A stretch of 64,000 nucleotides of DNA from Stichopus chloronotus (Eukaryota; Echinodermata; Holothuroidea; Aspidochirotida; Stichopodidae). Position 1 is the first letter of the stretch. Each line of letters begins with the position of its first letter. The notes beneath the pieces were generated by a model. That model ran no database searches. It had not been told where the DNA came from and saw only the letters and a list, made by a program, of their open reading frames with translations. The stretch spans positions 7,680,143 through 7,744,142 of the forward strand of contig CM037845.1 in the NCBI GenBank assembly GCA_021234535.1, read 5' to 3'. This document shows, piece after piece, positions 22,955-36,000 of the stretch. Position numbers and translations under genes: made by a program.

Positions 22955-23897
22955 GGAAAGCCATTTTAACATTTATTCAGATATCTCTAATTAATTTCAG
23001 GTATGATAAATTGAATTTCAGATATCTCAAATTCTATTTACATATATCTGCAATTCAATTCCAGATATCTCGAATTGAATTTTAGACATCTCTCATTGAA
23101 TTTAAGATATCTGATATTGAATTTTAGATATCTGAAATTGAATTAGGGATATCTGAAACTGAATTTTAGAAACTTGAAATGCAGCTCACACCATGTTTAA
23201 TTTACTCATGTATGCAATGCTGTCGGCCAATTGTGATACTGATTGGTCAACTGGGATCGCATTGTTTTATGTTTATTAGTTAACATCCTGCTGCTATAAG
23301 TTAGCTAGTCCTTGGGCACAGTGCATTGAACTTCTGGATGGAGGCTAGTTCGACTAAGGCACTTCTAGACATATACCTCACACTGTCTCGCATTTTCTCC
23401 GATACTGGAGAAGTAGTCCTAGTTGCTTGGCCGCGATCAGGCACATTGTGCAAGTGGCTGACATATCTGCATATGTAGCGTGGCGCCGCCAGTATCACTT
23501 TACTACGCCAGTACAGTAATTCACGTGATAATACTGTAGGCTCATACTGTACGGTATACGTACACAGTACTCACAGTCACAGTACTTCACACATGGTTAT
23601 GCAGCTTTCCATTTCGCGCCTTTTCATAGCTCATGAATATGAATTTTAGATGTCTGAACTTTTTCATATATCTCGAATTCAATTTCAGATACTTCGAATT
23701 GAATGTTTAGATATCTCTAATTAAATTTAAGATATCTGAAATAGACTTTCAGATATCTCGAATTAAATTCCAGATATCTTGAATTGAAGATATCTAAAAT
23801 TCAAGTCAGATATCTCCACTTCAATTTTAGATGTCTACAATAACAGCCATAATTAGAGATATCGGAAATTCCTGAATAAATGTTAAAGTGGCTCTCC
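22955..23897. mobile_element. 943-bp foldback element built from GATATC palindromic units
   Basis: The outer ends are 26-bp inverted repeats (22955-22980 and 23872-23897) with about 24 matches, sharing TTTAACATTTATTCAG. Inside each arm lie about ten ~20-bp units with the consensus AATTTCAGATATCTGAAATT, itself a palindrome (arms about 22975-23180 and 23640-23870). The central ~460 bp is not repetitive and has no recognised coding. The structure resembles foldback/MITE DNA transposons; the family is unknown. Confidence 0.75.
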
Positions 23898-24054
23898 AGC
23901 AGATCAGAGGAATAGTAGCAGAGAGAACGGGTAAAGTAGAGGCAGTGTAGATAACGAGGGAGTATAATTTAGCCTGTAATGCAGTGCCAACAAATGGCGG
24001 AATATCCCTAACAAGGGCTAGTAGACCCCATCAGTGGTAAAAACATCAGACACG

Positions 24055-24723
24055 TTATCCTGTAAAGATGGATTCGAATTCACGCAGCACCCTTTGGGCA
24101 CGGTATTGTCTCATCTTGATTCTCTCCATCTCAAGTGCCAATTGGGGGACGTACTGGTGGGGGACCCGATAGTAAGTGGCCCCTTTACTAGGCTTGCACC
24201 CATCATTCTCTCCGGGATGGTATAAGAGTAGGGTGCCTTGGTTACAGTGAGCAGGTTGCACATTCGCGGCAGCGCCTTGATCAGCTGCCGTGTAAGACTG
24301 TAGCATGTGGTTATTATTATCATTATGACAGTTGTGGGAGATATTATTCACACCATGGACGTGTGATACGTCTCGCTCCAACGGAACCGTATATAAACAT
24401 ACCTGCACCTCCTGCGATAAAATATGGGCAAATCAAATCATGACGGTGATTTAGCAGTCAAACTGTTTGCAACAAAGTTCTCCAAGTTCACTGAAAGGTC
24501 ACTGAATGTAGTGTTTTTACCCACAAACAAAAGCCTACAAGACGCTCCTTTAACCAGCCATCATCACCATGGAGCACATCACCCCTTTTTTTCTGGGTAG
24601 AGGGGGGTATCATCTTGTACTTATGAGGTATCGCACTGGAAGAACCAACGTGGGGGCTCTTACAAATTCTGTCTGGTTCCCCAAGCCATTCAACACGGAG
24701 AAAGACATCAAGGAACTGATCAT
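24055..24723 (-). CDS. Possible two-exon small gene (hypothetical, 100 residues)
   Basis: Minus strand: ATG at 24723, with an in-frame TGA just upstream. A 20-codon exon runs to 24664 with donor gtaaga, then a 366-bp intron to acceptor ctacag. A second exon 24297-24055 ends in TAA. Phases agree (0/0). The second exon is GC-richer than its surroundings and encodes a plausible soluble sequence ending in a charged helix (LALEMERIKMRQYRAQRVLR). The pyrimidine tract is weak, no family is recognised, and an open frame also exists on the opposite strand at 24569-24829. Treat as a candidate only. Confidence 0.25.
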
Positions 24724-24829
24724 ACCGACTCAGACGTCGCCCGGGATAAAAAGGTTTGCGCGAACCGCTGCGTCTCTAGGGCGTGCTAGTGATAATGTTA
24801 AAGCGGAACCGATAGAGGGGGCACTATGA

Positions 24830-26325
24830 GCGGTCAGCACAGAGACGGCTCTGGGTCAGCACACATATAGACAACCATCTCAAAGGAATTCGAGGAGATC
24901 ATGACGAGGGGAAACTGATAAAGCAAGGGGTTCTCGGCAGTGCTCACATTCTAAGAGGTGTGCTAAACCTCCCAGGGTCCGAGTTTGGCCCCGAGGTCGA
25001 GAGACAAGGGGGGGGGGGGGCGGGATAGGAAAATGCTAACCAAGGAAGGTTGAAAGAAAGGAGAGATAGTAATAATATTATTAATAGTGATATTATTAAT
25101 AATTTTAATGATAATAAAAATAAGAGAGGTAATGTAACACCGACATAGAAGCATCATTGCGATCAATGGCACAACATATGATACGGTTATAGTAACGTGT
25201 AGGTGTCAGGCACCATGAAAGTAAACAAAATGTTAGTTATGCAAGAAATAAGTCATAACAGTCTTAAGTCTTAATTCTGTGCCACATCATTTGACTTATC
25301 TTTAGTCAAAATGATATGTCATAGAACTAATTAAAGCTGTTTTGACGAACTTATTTTAAAAATGATAGACTATCTATCCAATTGGCCAGCGTGAAATCTC
25401 AGAGACCTGTTTTATCAGTAGTTACACCTCATGCACCTTGATATATCACCTTACAGTACTTTCAAGAAATGCATAAAATGTAATAAATGTAATTCCCTTT
25501 GTGGTATCCCTCGTAGTTACAACGGGCCTGTAGGCTATGTAACTGCACAATAACATGCAGTACTATGAAGATGGCTTATATATGACCTACCTTCCCTGGG
25601 CAAGTATACGCTATATACACGCGTCTGCCGCCTATCAATGGCCTGTAAAGGTGGTCTTGTCTAGATAAGAGGGATCAAGGTCTGAATTTGCCTCGAAAAG
25701 CGACCGACGATAATAAGAACCCCGAAATCGACACTGTGGACCCGTCACTTCTTGTTTGGAGAGTGAACAGCTAGCATATGCACCTCTGTAAATAAAATAT
25801 TCAATCACGCAATTTCAATATACGGTTTGGGAGTTAAAGGAATTATACGAAAAAAAAAAATCGGAAAGTTAAAGAACGCCTCTCCATTTCGTTCGTTTTT
25901 CATTTCTTCATCAAAGGGAGATAGTCTACTAAGTCAGACGAAAAATTCAACATATCATTCAGGTTTAGACAGAGAAGGTGAAATAATAGTACCGATTATT
26001 GCTATTAATTTTGAACGTGGCTGCTAATTCCGGTAAGTGGATCAAAACTTTATAGACATACCGCTATTATTTGCTCACACGAAATATGTCATTTGTTAAC
26101 AACTCTCTTGTAAGTATGCTGGACGTATTCGTCTGCACCGAAGTATGTGGTATATAGGCCTTAAAGGCACTGGCAGTTGAAATAATCAACTGTATATAAT
26201 AATGTAATAAACTATACACTTTTCTTCTTTTTGACTGATTACCTAAGTGAACGACTCACCGGTCGGTCGACGGACTGTGAAATTGTGAAATTTAAGACAG
26301 CCCTATAGTACTGTTCAAAGCTAAA
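24830..26325. other. Intergenic DNA
   Basis: Contains a 13-base G run at 25008-25020 and an AT-only microsatellite-like stretch at 25065-25125. No gene is seen. Confidence 0.5.
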
Positions 26326-26840
26326 AATGAAACGTTACCTCCAAACATTCAAAGGCTATTTATTAAAAGAGAGAGTAAATCACGTACTCGACGTAAAGAA
26401 GATTTTTATCAAATTTCTGTCCGCACAACCTTGAAAGCTATGAGTGTTTCTGTTTGTGGTGTAAAATTATGGAATAATCTTAATACTGACCTTAGGGAAC
26501 TCAAAAAGTGAACGTATATTTAAACTAAAGTTAAAATTAGAATTCATAGATAAGTATAGACAACTGTTTTGATTTCACGATTAGTAGCACTACAACATTA
26601 ATTTGAGTTATTTTGATGGAGATAAGTTGCTCTGGAAATTGAACATATTTATAACTGATTTAGGGGAGAGATTCATATAAGTTTCCTTAACTTCTCTCTC
26701 CTTTTCCTTCTCGTATTTCTGTTTTGTATGATCGTTAATTGTTTCTTTTATTTTGACTTTTTATGTTGATTTTGTAGCCTCATGTTTTGTATTGTTGATA
26801 TGGAAATAAACTGAACAAACAAACAAACAAACAAACAAAC
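26326..26840 (+). mobile_element. LINE retrotransposon 3' end (degraded)
   Basis: Translating from 26326 gives NETLPPNIQRLFIKRE, then TRRKEDFYQISVRTTLKAMSVSVCGVKLWNNL. After a frame change at 26507-26511 it continues SERIFKLKLKLEFIDKYRQLF and a stop at 26570. The TTxKxxSxxVxGVKLWNxL...IFKxxLK pattern is the usual end of a non-LTR reverse-transcriptase ORF2 (CR1/Jockey-like group). An AATAAA at 26805 and an (AAAC)n tail at 26813-26840 close the element. The 5' part is absent, as in typical 5'-truncated insertions. Confidence 0.75.
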
Positions 26841-27090
26841 CCTATGACTGACTGACTGACTAACTGACGGACGGTCTGACTGACTGACAGACTCCGTGAC
26901 TTACTAACTGACTCACACACTGACAGTCACTGATTCAACGACTCAATAACTCCCTGGATGACTCACCCACTTATTGTCTCTCTCCACCACTTACCCATTT
27001 ACTCACCCACCCACTCACTCTCTCCCACTTACCCACTCTCCCACTCACGTGACTGATCCAATGAGTGACTTACTTATTAACTCATGATAC
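26841..27090. repeat. Degenerate (CTGA)n / (CACT)n microsatellite
   Basis: Four-base repeats (ctgactgactgac, later actcacccactcact) directly follow the LINE tail. Confidence 0.8.
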
Positions 27091-30000
27091 ATATGGTGCT
27101 AAGTCGTTGTTTCAGATGTTGTCTTCAAGTCTGTGGCGGGGACCTGTTATTTATTTTATTTGGAGCAAATGAAAAACGACTATAATGATCAATGTTGTTT
27201 TCTATTTTTCTTAAGCTTCATTTTGTTCAGTTTCGTGTACTTGTCTTGACGGTTTTTACTTTTTTTTTCTATGTCTTTGGCAATGAAACGTATACCTAAG
27301 AGTTTGGAGCGGACGGGGGGGGGGGGGGTTGCACAACTTATACAACCTATACAAATATACAACGCTGCGTAATTAACTATAGTTGTGCAAGATATGATAG
27401 GAAATTCACATTGGTCGTTCCACCCAATGATGTTAAGGATGATTTTTAGGCTGGTCCCAGCTGTGTGTTTGCGCCTTTTTCCTTAAGGGTGAATGTTTTT
27501 AATACTTCCCTGTATATGTTTCTGTACTATGTTATTTGCTTCCAACAGGCAGACCATATGTACTTACGCATCAGTTGTAAATCAATTGTTGACAAGCGGA
27601 TTAAACGACTATCTGACATTTTACCATGGCAACCTCGGTAACAGCTAATGAATACAAAAACAAGCAGAGGCAATCAAAATGTCCCGCCCCTTTTTGTTTG
27701 TTTGTCTCCCTTGTGTGAAGGCCTGTTGTAGCCCTCTTGACACAGTTTAGAACTGTTAACTCTAACGTGTTCATCTACAGCAAGTACCGAAAACAGCTTC
27801 AACAGTGCGGATTTATGTTATAGACCTGCCAAACAAAAAATCCGAAGTTGCAGTCGTTCCAAAGCCGCTTAAGTGAATAGTTTCTGTCTGACGATGACCA
27901 GAAACAGACGCACTTGCTAGCTAGAATGAAAGAAAAATACAACAGTCGAAAATCACATGAAACATGCACATACTTTCCATAAACGAATGACGTAATCAAA
28001 GAAAAGTTGGTATGGGCAACATAATGACCACAGTATGGAAGAAATCACTGCGTTGGCCAGATACCAATGGCAATCCCGCGGGCACCGCACCGCTTAAAAA
28101 AGGGGAAATAGAAGAAAAAACATATACCTATATCAGAGGGGAAAAAAAAAAGAATTTGAGGGTGAAGGGAGGAAAAGGTGGCAATATGATCAAATCTCAT
28201 TTGATGATGCTGTTTTTATTGTTTGCTTTCCAACGTTTACGTGGTAGGCTTCTGAACTGATTTCTGTTTCCTCAACTTTCAGAATATTCTTTATATTTCA
28301 CCGAGTATAGTTCTCACTCTGCATGTACCTGAGACGAATTCAGCATAGTTTAAATGCATGCAGAATCTACGTACGAATTTTGTCACGCAGTAGTTGGAGA
28401 AAAGTATAAAACGTTCAAAGAATATCCAATCGCTTCCATTTGGCTGCTATCGGAATGGCTCTACACTATAGTGGCTCTACACTATTGCCTGTGTTTTAAA
28501 CGTCCAAATTCCCCGATTTTCCGCTGGATGTCGTTAGTACCAAATTCCGTGACTTTCCGTATTCCGCATTCCTTGATTACCGTAGGCATAGACTCGGCAA
28601 TATTGCACATACTTTCAATATTTCAAAGTCGGATTCTTTGATATCTTTGAATTATAGTTATTATTGTTATTTTTTCCATACATTTTCTTCTTCATTTTTG
28701 ATATCTGTCAAGGACAACACGTATTTTCCGTGAATTTCACCCCCCTTTTTTTTTCTCTTAAAGTCCCTTTTGTCCCACTACTTTTCATCATGGTGTCACC
28801 CTAGTTTTTCATCATCCATATAAGACACATATATAAGACAGCGTATAACTTGTTTTGGTTAAGACTCCATCGACGGGTGTGTTGCGTTTGGAACGCCGTT
28901 TGCTGCTGGCCGTCGAACCACCTGCCGGTTATTCATACGAAACAACCAGTAGCCTATATATTTTATAGCGCTGTATAGCTCCCGTGGATACATAATGTGT
29001 TTTCACGGCTGACTTCCGTGATCGGCGTCCCATGTTTATAATACACTTATAGTTTTGATGTAAAAGACTGAAGAAGTCAAGCCGTGAGCTAATGGGATCA
29101 CGTTATCACACTGATGTACTTCTTTCATCGGCATTTCCTCTTCAAGTTCTTCCTTCGGCAGGACTTAGAAGCTAATGAAAGACATTGCGATCACAACACT
29201 GCCATCGGTCATGTGTATACTGTTCTTATGAGCAAAACTTTCCTTTTCTGCGATAAGGCCCCTATGGACAGATCTACAAAAGACGTTGTAAAAACATAAT
29301 TTTTTTTCCTAACTGTATTTAGGGGGAAAATATACAAGGACTTCTCTCAACATTGGCAGTTCGTGTTCGTTGGGCCTGAATATCTCAGTAGTGGCGGTCT
29401 TTTTATCACAGGATTAGGAAGCGTTACAGAACTTGTAGGGACTTTGGCCAAATGGTACTAGGGGTTTTATCAGAAAGGGATTAAATTTTAAGCAAACGGT
29501 ATTTGGCAACCGTAAACGTACAGAGTACCATCAGCGCGGCAGTCAAACGTCCAATGTCTATACTTGTGTTTTTTGTTGACTATACACAAACTACTTTCTC
29601 TATAGTGAACTGCGATAATTAGTTCAAACAGAAAAGAATTTAAGCTACCTCAGATGTGTATTGTTTGATGTCATTAAAAATCATTAACAGAGAAAATGTG
29701 ACATGTGCATCCTCTCTGAGAATAATTGAAAGAATATAATAATTAGAGAGAAAACAAGCTTGAAGAAAAAAAAAACCGAATCAGGATGGAGTAGCGAACT
29801 TTAGTCGATTATGCCATACGCTACTCTCTCAAACTTTTTGGATACTTAGGAAATTGCAAACAACCACTTACTCTGTCGTTTCGTTAAACTATGAACATAA
29901 TATTAAGATTGAACTGTGTCAACTGAGTGGTGTCAGACTGCTACGTTGCACATCTTTGCTGTTCGTCTGCGATTGGACTTTGCTTAGTTTAAAGGAGGAT

Positions 30001-32875
30001 GCAGGCTAAGAAATAGTGACGGAAGAAGAGGTGAACAGAGAGAGAAAAAGAGATGTTCAATTACTTCTCTTTGTAGGCCTGAGCTTCTTGCTCCGGGAGA
30101 AACATAAGCAGAGTTTCACTGCTATAATTGGGATCAGAATATATAATTGGTTCTTGTACTAGTACTAGTATCGCCACACAGGCCTTAGTAATTTGCAATG
30201 GAACTTTTGTGTAAGTACCGGCGTAAATTTGATGGGAGAAAAGGCAAGATGTTGAATCACTTATCCGCGAACCAACTATTCCTGTGAAAGTTATTGCGTC
30301 CAGGTGCCTTATATTGAAGGAATTATTAGCTACAGCAGTCGAGAACTGAACTGTGTTCTTACCACTTTACAAGATATGTTCCACTAACCTTGCCTGTATA
30401 CATGTGTGACCATTTCGTGGGTAAAATTTCCCAAGCAGGTAGTGGTCGTGAAAGAGGATTTGAGTTTAGAGGTTTTTTTATCAAAGTATCAAGACCTTTT
30501 GCAACCTATAGTACGTATGAGATGGAAGTTTTCACGCTAAACAATTAGGACCTCATTCAAGATTACCAATACCTTACGTCATTAGCCTTACTTATTGAAT
30601 GCTGTCGAACCGTTTCTTCGACTTTTAGTGATGAGACCGAACCCTGGAAGATAATTCCGTCGGTGAACATAAAATAAAATACACACAGTCATGTTAAAGG
30701 TGTTACATGTACAATTGTTCAAGATTAACACCACATGTAGCTATGCACTTGCAACCTCCCGCTTTAAATGTCCCATCGTGGATATTTCCCTCTTAAAATA
30801 ATCCAGTAACTTTTGGTAAACACCATACATGTTCGTATTTCCTTGCGATGGCGAGCCAAAGTTTTGTTGCCTCGATTAAGACCTCCCTGTGAAAAGCCTG
30901 TTGGATGCAATCGTTATTAAAAGACCAGATGGCCATACAACTAGCTCAGAAGTTGCAAAGTGAAACCCTGGATGAGAATCCGTTGGAATTTCATTTGCAT
31001 CTACTACCGGTTTTGAGAAACCGCTTCTCAAAATTGATGAAAATGCAAGACCAATCATTTGGATTGTTGCACAGTTTCAGTTCTTGTTTTGTTAAGACCT
31101 ATGTATATATTACCTGTATTTACTATATAGATCACTTTTAATTTCGTAAATAAATAAATTCAGTGAGCCTAAAATTCGACTTTCTCTGTACTAACGACTG
31201 CATACACATCAGCTACCAACTTTTACCGCTTCCTATCAACTCTACTACAATAAAGGCTAAAAGGGGTGGAGGTGTGTGTGTGTGTGGGGGGGGGGGGGGC
31301 GTGTTAAATCAGTGTCTATTTAAGAGGTTTTCACTTTTATTCGGAATACGTTCTTGCAATGCGACCTATAATGTGCTTATAAACGATGAACTTAACGTAC
31401 TAATAATGGTCTAACAGATGGAGATTCAAAATGAACAACTCGTCAGCCTATCCACAAGATTGTTCATACACGGCAGCAATTTTTAAAACAATTTGGTGAC
31501 TGTATACGACACTAATACAGATATTGTCTACATCTTCTTTAATTAGAATTGTCGATGGTAAAGTGAAGGGGTTTATGGGAGAGCATTATCCATCGAGACG
31601 AACTTACGGTCAAAAATATAAGTTACCAGAAAGACGAGCAGTGAGAGTCCCTCTTGTAACCTGGAATCCCAGGAGTTGTGTGGCATTTTACAAACCTCTA
31701 ACGCAATTAAGGAAATCAGGGGGTGGTTGCTTGCTATGTTGTCTATTTTGTTCTCTTCCTACCTCCCTATTCAAATATGGAGAGTGCAGTCAAGATATAA
31801 TAACGTTTGGAACTTACATCCGTTTCATTTCTTCCTTTTTTTTAAGTACCTACGTGTACGTGCTTTCAATTGGCCCATCAAATATGGAATTTTTAACGGG
31901 GACTTTATTGACATTTCGTGCGCTTCCTGCTGGCCGATTAAGACCTACATCGGAGAACTGAAACATAAAATAGTCCAGCGATCGAGCTATTTTATCTTCA
32001 TCTTGCTTGTTTTATAGGACCAGAGAGCGCGTAATCTTTGATCTATGCCTTCATTAAAGTTGTCTGGTGGTGTAAGTTTCAATGAAATTCTCTAAATTTC
32101 CCGTCTGCGCGTGTTTCATGAGCGTTTTTTTTTATTTCCACATTTTGCAAACTTAAGTGCAGCTGAAAATCACACTGAAAGTGCTATTGTACAGCCCTTA
32201 CCAAGATCACTAAGTGCGACTCAGGGAATTTAAGCACGTACTCTCATATAAATGTGCTATCTAGTGCAGCAGCAGCAGCGATAAGATATACGTAGCAATG
32301 AGTAGCAAACACCACGGCCAGGAAGACAGCATCAGTGGCGGATTTAACAGTCAGCAATGACAGGGCAACTCTTTTTTTTTTTTAAATTGGGCCCCTTGTT
32401 ACGTCAAGTCTCTTCTATTGTCTACCGTAGGAAGGTCGAATAAACGGCTTTGGATATGGAAACATTTGTCACAGAAATCTTGGGACGACGCGATGGGCAA
32501 TGTTAAAAAAAAATATGGCAGAACAACCACAAACCCCCCAAAACGGTGAGGGGTAGGGGGAGGGATGAAGTTGATTAGTCGATTCACAATTATGATACTT
32601 TTATGATATTCAAAACTTAGAGACTTCCCTCTCTACATTAGCAGTCGATCTAAAAACAAACGAGGAATTAAATATGTTCTAAAAAAAAAACTCAGTTTTA
32701 TCGTGAACGTGTTTGTTTGTCTTTCGATTTTGACGATGTGCGCATGGGCAGTCAAGATTGCAAAAAAAAAGAAAAGGCTTATCGCTCTCAGAACCCCTAA
32801 AGAAACACTTTTGTCATGTTATGATATTTATGACCGTATTCTGCATTTATTTTTTTTTCTTTTCGTTCTTCTTAG
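27091..32875. other. Intergenic DNA and probable ANPEP upstream region
   Basis: No gene is supported. It contains G runs at 27315-27328 and 31286-31299 (the latter after a GT run). The ANPEP start-Met exon begins at an acceptor, so a non-coding first exon and promoter should lie here or further left of the acceptor; I cannot place them. Confidence 0.45.
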
Positions 32876-33016
32876 GTATAGCCCAAACATGGGTGAGGTT
32901 CATCTTAGCAAGGGCACCTTCTGGGCCATGATAGTCTGTTTCATCGCCACGACGTTGCTGGTCGGACTACTATGTGGCTTGTTACCAAGTAGAAATGCAG
33001 CCGACTGCAATGTATC
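32876..33016 (+). CDS. ANPEP: ANPEP exon with start Met and signal anchor
   Basis: The acceptor (pyrimidine tract then cttag, 32871-32875) shows a 5' non-coding exon upstream. Thirteen bases of 5'UTR precede ATG at 32889. [11 protein letters not shown] is a short cytoplasmic tail, then comes one hydrophobic segment ([21 protein letters not shown]). This short-tail plus SKG layout is usual for aminopeptidase N. Donor gtaagt at 33017, phase 2. Confidence 0.85.
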
Positions 33017-36000
33017 GTAAGTTTTCTGGGCAAATTTCTTTCAATGGATGCAAATAACCTACGCCATAACAGCAGATCGGACATTTATGTAGTGTTTAAT
33101 TGTAAACAATTTGAAGCCACCCTGACTGCGCGGCTCATGTGTTGTATATGGGTGGTCTACATATACACGTTTCACCACGTTGCTTTTCCGTTTTGAAAAT
33201 AGTGCTGCTGCCAGGTTCGCAGAGTTTTGCCATACCAGATAAAAACACCATTTGCTTACAATTACGTGCAAGGCATTTCTGACGTTTTCAGTAAAAGCAA
33301 AAGGCCACAGACTCCACTAAGTTGTTTGCAGACAAAGCTTATTGTTTTTAATGTTTTTGATATGTCTTCTTTGTGAGAATGCAGAAAAACAACAAAACAA
33401 ATCAACAGAGGAAACAAAATAAGGAAAAAGTAATTGTTGTGTCAGTAGTGACAGTTTGCTCCCAACGGACTGCACCACTATTCGGTGTCACATCCATAAA
33501 TTGACCTTTGATATATAATGGATCGTTAGATTCGTGACAGGCTTGGTACCTGCAAGCAATGTTCAAACGTGAAGCACGAGGTACCATGTTAATACGTAGC
33601 CTACAGTCACCAGTCACTAGATTAAAAGAATATTAAATATATTGGAGTTGAAATAGTCGAACTTCTTTTTTATGTTCTCGACTCATTATCGTCGTTTTCA
33701 AACCAGTGAGTGTTTTGGGTTTGTAGCTTTCTTAATGCGCTGCCCCGAGCTATATATATGGGTCTTGAAAAGCAAACGTTCGACAAAAGTACGTTGAGTT
33801 TCTCTTTTTTTTTGGTGATACTGAATAAAATTGGCTTTAATTTATTAGCTATTGAGAGGTCCAATCAGGAACGACGAATTATTTTACCCGACTGTGTCAT
33901 TTTTTCTGTTGATAATTGCAGCGTTACGGATGAACCTCAGGTTGGTTCCAAAGAACCAACTTCGGAACCGGCGACCGTTCCAACCACTGAGCCCGAACTT
34001 TGGCAAAATCTCCGCCTGCCGACGAACTTGAAGCCCCTCCACTACGACCTATTTTTCAGAATCGACATAACAAACGGGGAATTCACCGGTTCGAACACGA
34101 TGTTAATAGAATGCCAACAGCCTATAGACATTATTCTGGTACACAGTAAGCAGCTGGAAATCCACGACAACTCGGTCACGTTGACGCGGCAAGACGGGGG
34201 ATCAGCACCGGGGGTATCGAGGTTCTGGCTGTACCCCGAGAACCAATACCTTGTCATCGAACTAGATGGCATGCTGCAGGGAGGCTCCACCATGTATGAG
34301 CTGACCATGGATTTTACCGGTGATCTCAAGGCAGACCTGGCAGGGCTTTACAAGAGCTCCTACAAAACGGCAGGAGGAGAAACGAAGTGAGTAGCAGCAT
34401 GACGAAATCTAGTGAAGAGTGATGTTAAATCTCTCGATAACAGATCTATGAAATGTTTTTGGATCTTTGATATTACAGTACCTCACCAGGTCCTACCTAA
34501 CCTTACCGTCCCGCCCCCACCCCCACCCTTGCGCAATTGTAGGCTGGAGTAATGCAACACTTTCTCAACTTTCCAAACCTATTCCGTATCCAAGTTTACT
34601 GATTTGTGTCCCTCAGCGTTTTTCAAACAAACAAGTATCCTAGATATGCAGAACATCCAACCAGGTTTCCTCCTCAGGAGTAAAGCCTGTTGCCTGATTT
34701 GAGACAAGCTTCAATGATCTTAAAATCAAACCCTAAAAGTTGAGATTGAGCTTCTACATACTTATCACAAGAGCCAGGCCTTATATACTGGGTATGCATT
34801 ACCAGGCTACAAAGATACCTAAAAGTAATATGCACATACAGAAAGAGAATAGACGTGTAACTACATCTATTCTCTGCCGTGGCTACTATCAGGATTAAAT
34901 GAAACTTTCTCCCATCGTCTAGTTCTCTGAGTTTCTGTCTGTTGCACATGCCTGTGTCTGTCTGTCTGTTTGTCAAACTGTCCGTCTGTCTCTGTGGCTG
35001 TCTTTTTTTGTTTACCTAGTGTTAGAACGATAACGAAAATGATATTCAACCAAAAAAATGAGAGAGAGAAAGATTCGATGTGTGATCTGCTTTAAACTTT
35101 ATTGCTATTCAAGCAATTACGAATATACTATAAGTAGGACCAACCATAAATCCTTTGACGAAAATACGAATAACGAACGATGCAAATTCAGTAAAATACG
35201 AGATTACATGTTGTACATGTATAGCGATGCAAACTTTTAACTCTGAAGTTTGATCTCAATCCTCTCCAAACTGTATCTTTTCTCTCTCATGTCTATTCTA
35301 TTCTCTTTTGATGTCTAGTCTATTCTCAGCTCTCTCTTTTATCTATTTTTTCTGGAGCTGAAAATAAAATCCTTCCTAGCACTTGCAATGGTCAATGACC
35401 TCGGAAGTAACTTTTTCCACTGAATCATTACCTAAGCTTGTCCAGCGCTAATGTAAACAGTCATTTGTTGGTGGACAGTAAATAAACCTGTACTGAGTCA
35501 GAGAGAGAGAGAGGCTGTGCAATGGATAACTATTTGCTTTTCACCACAGCTGTAATGTTTGTATATGTTGGTGACGAAGAAGTTACAGAGAAAAAGAGAT
35601 CTTTTCTTTAAGATTTAAATAATCTCTTCTAGTTGGACCGGATGTGACATCTGATGTTTTTAACAGGATTCCTAGAACTCTAATTAGTGGGAAGATGACT
35701 ATGTATAACAACTGCTTGAGGAACAATCTGACAAACTGTTAAATCTACTAACTGCTAGTCCTTATAGTAAACAAAAACGGAGAAAGATTAACTGTTTCCT
35801 CTTCACCACCTAGTTTCTTCTCTTTGGAAATTGATCATTCAGTCGACAATCTTGTATTCCAGTATTTCTTCTCTTAATCCTTTCCCAGATGGATCGCCTC
35901 GACATTTTTCGCCCCCACCGACGCCCGCAAAGCGTTTCCATGTTTCGACGAACCCGCTTACAAGGCCAACTTCACGATAACGATAGAGAACGAGCCGGGC

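Noticed and set aside
31524..32017. Two overlapping plus-strand frames of 113-145 residues
   Set aside because: Composition is that of surrounding DNA, with no motif; both frames are open over the same bases, which favours chance.
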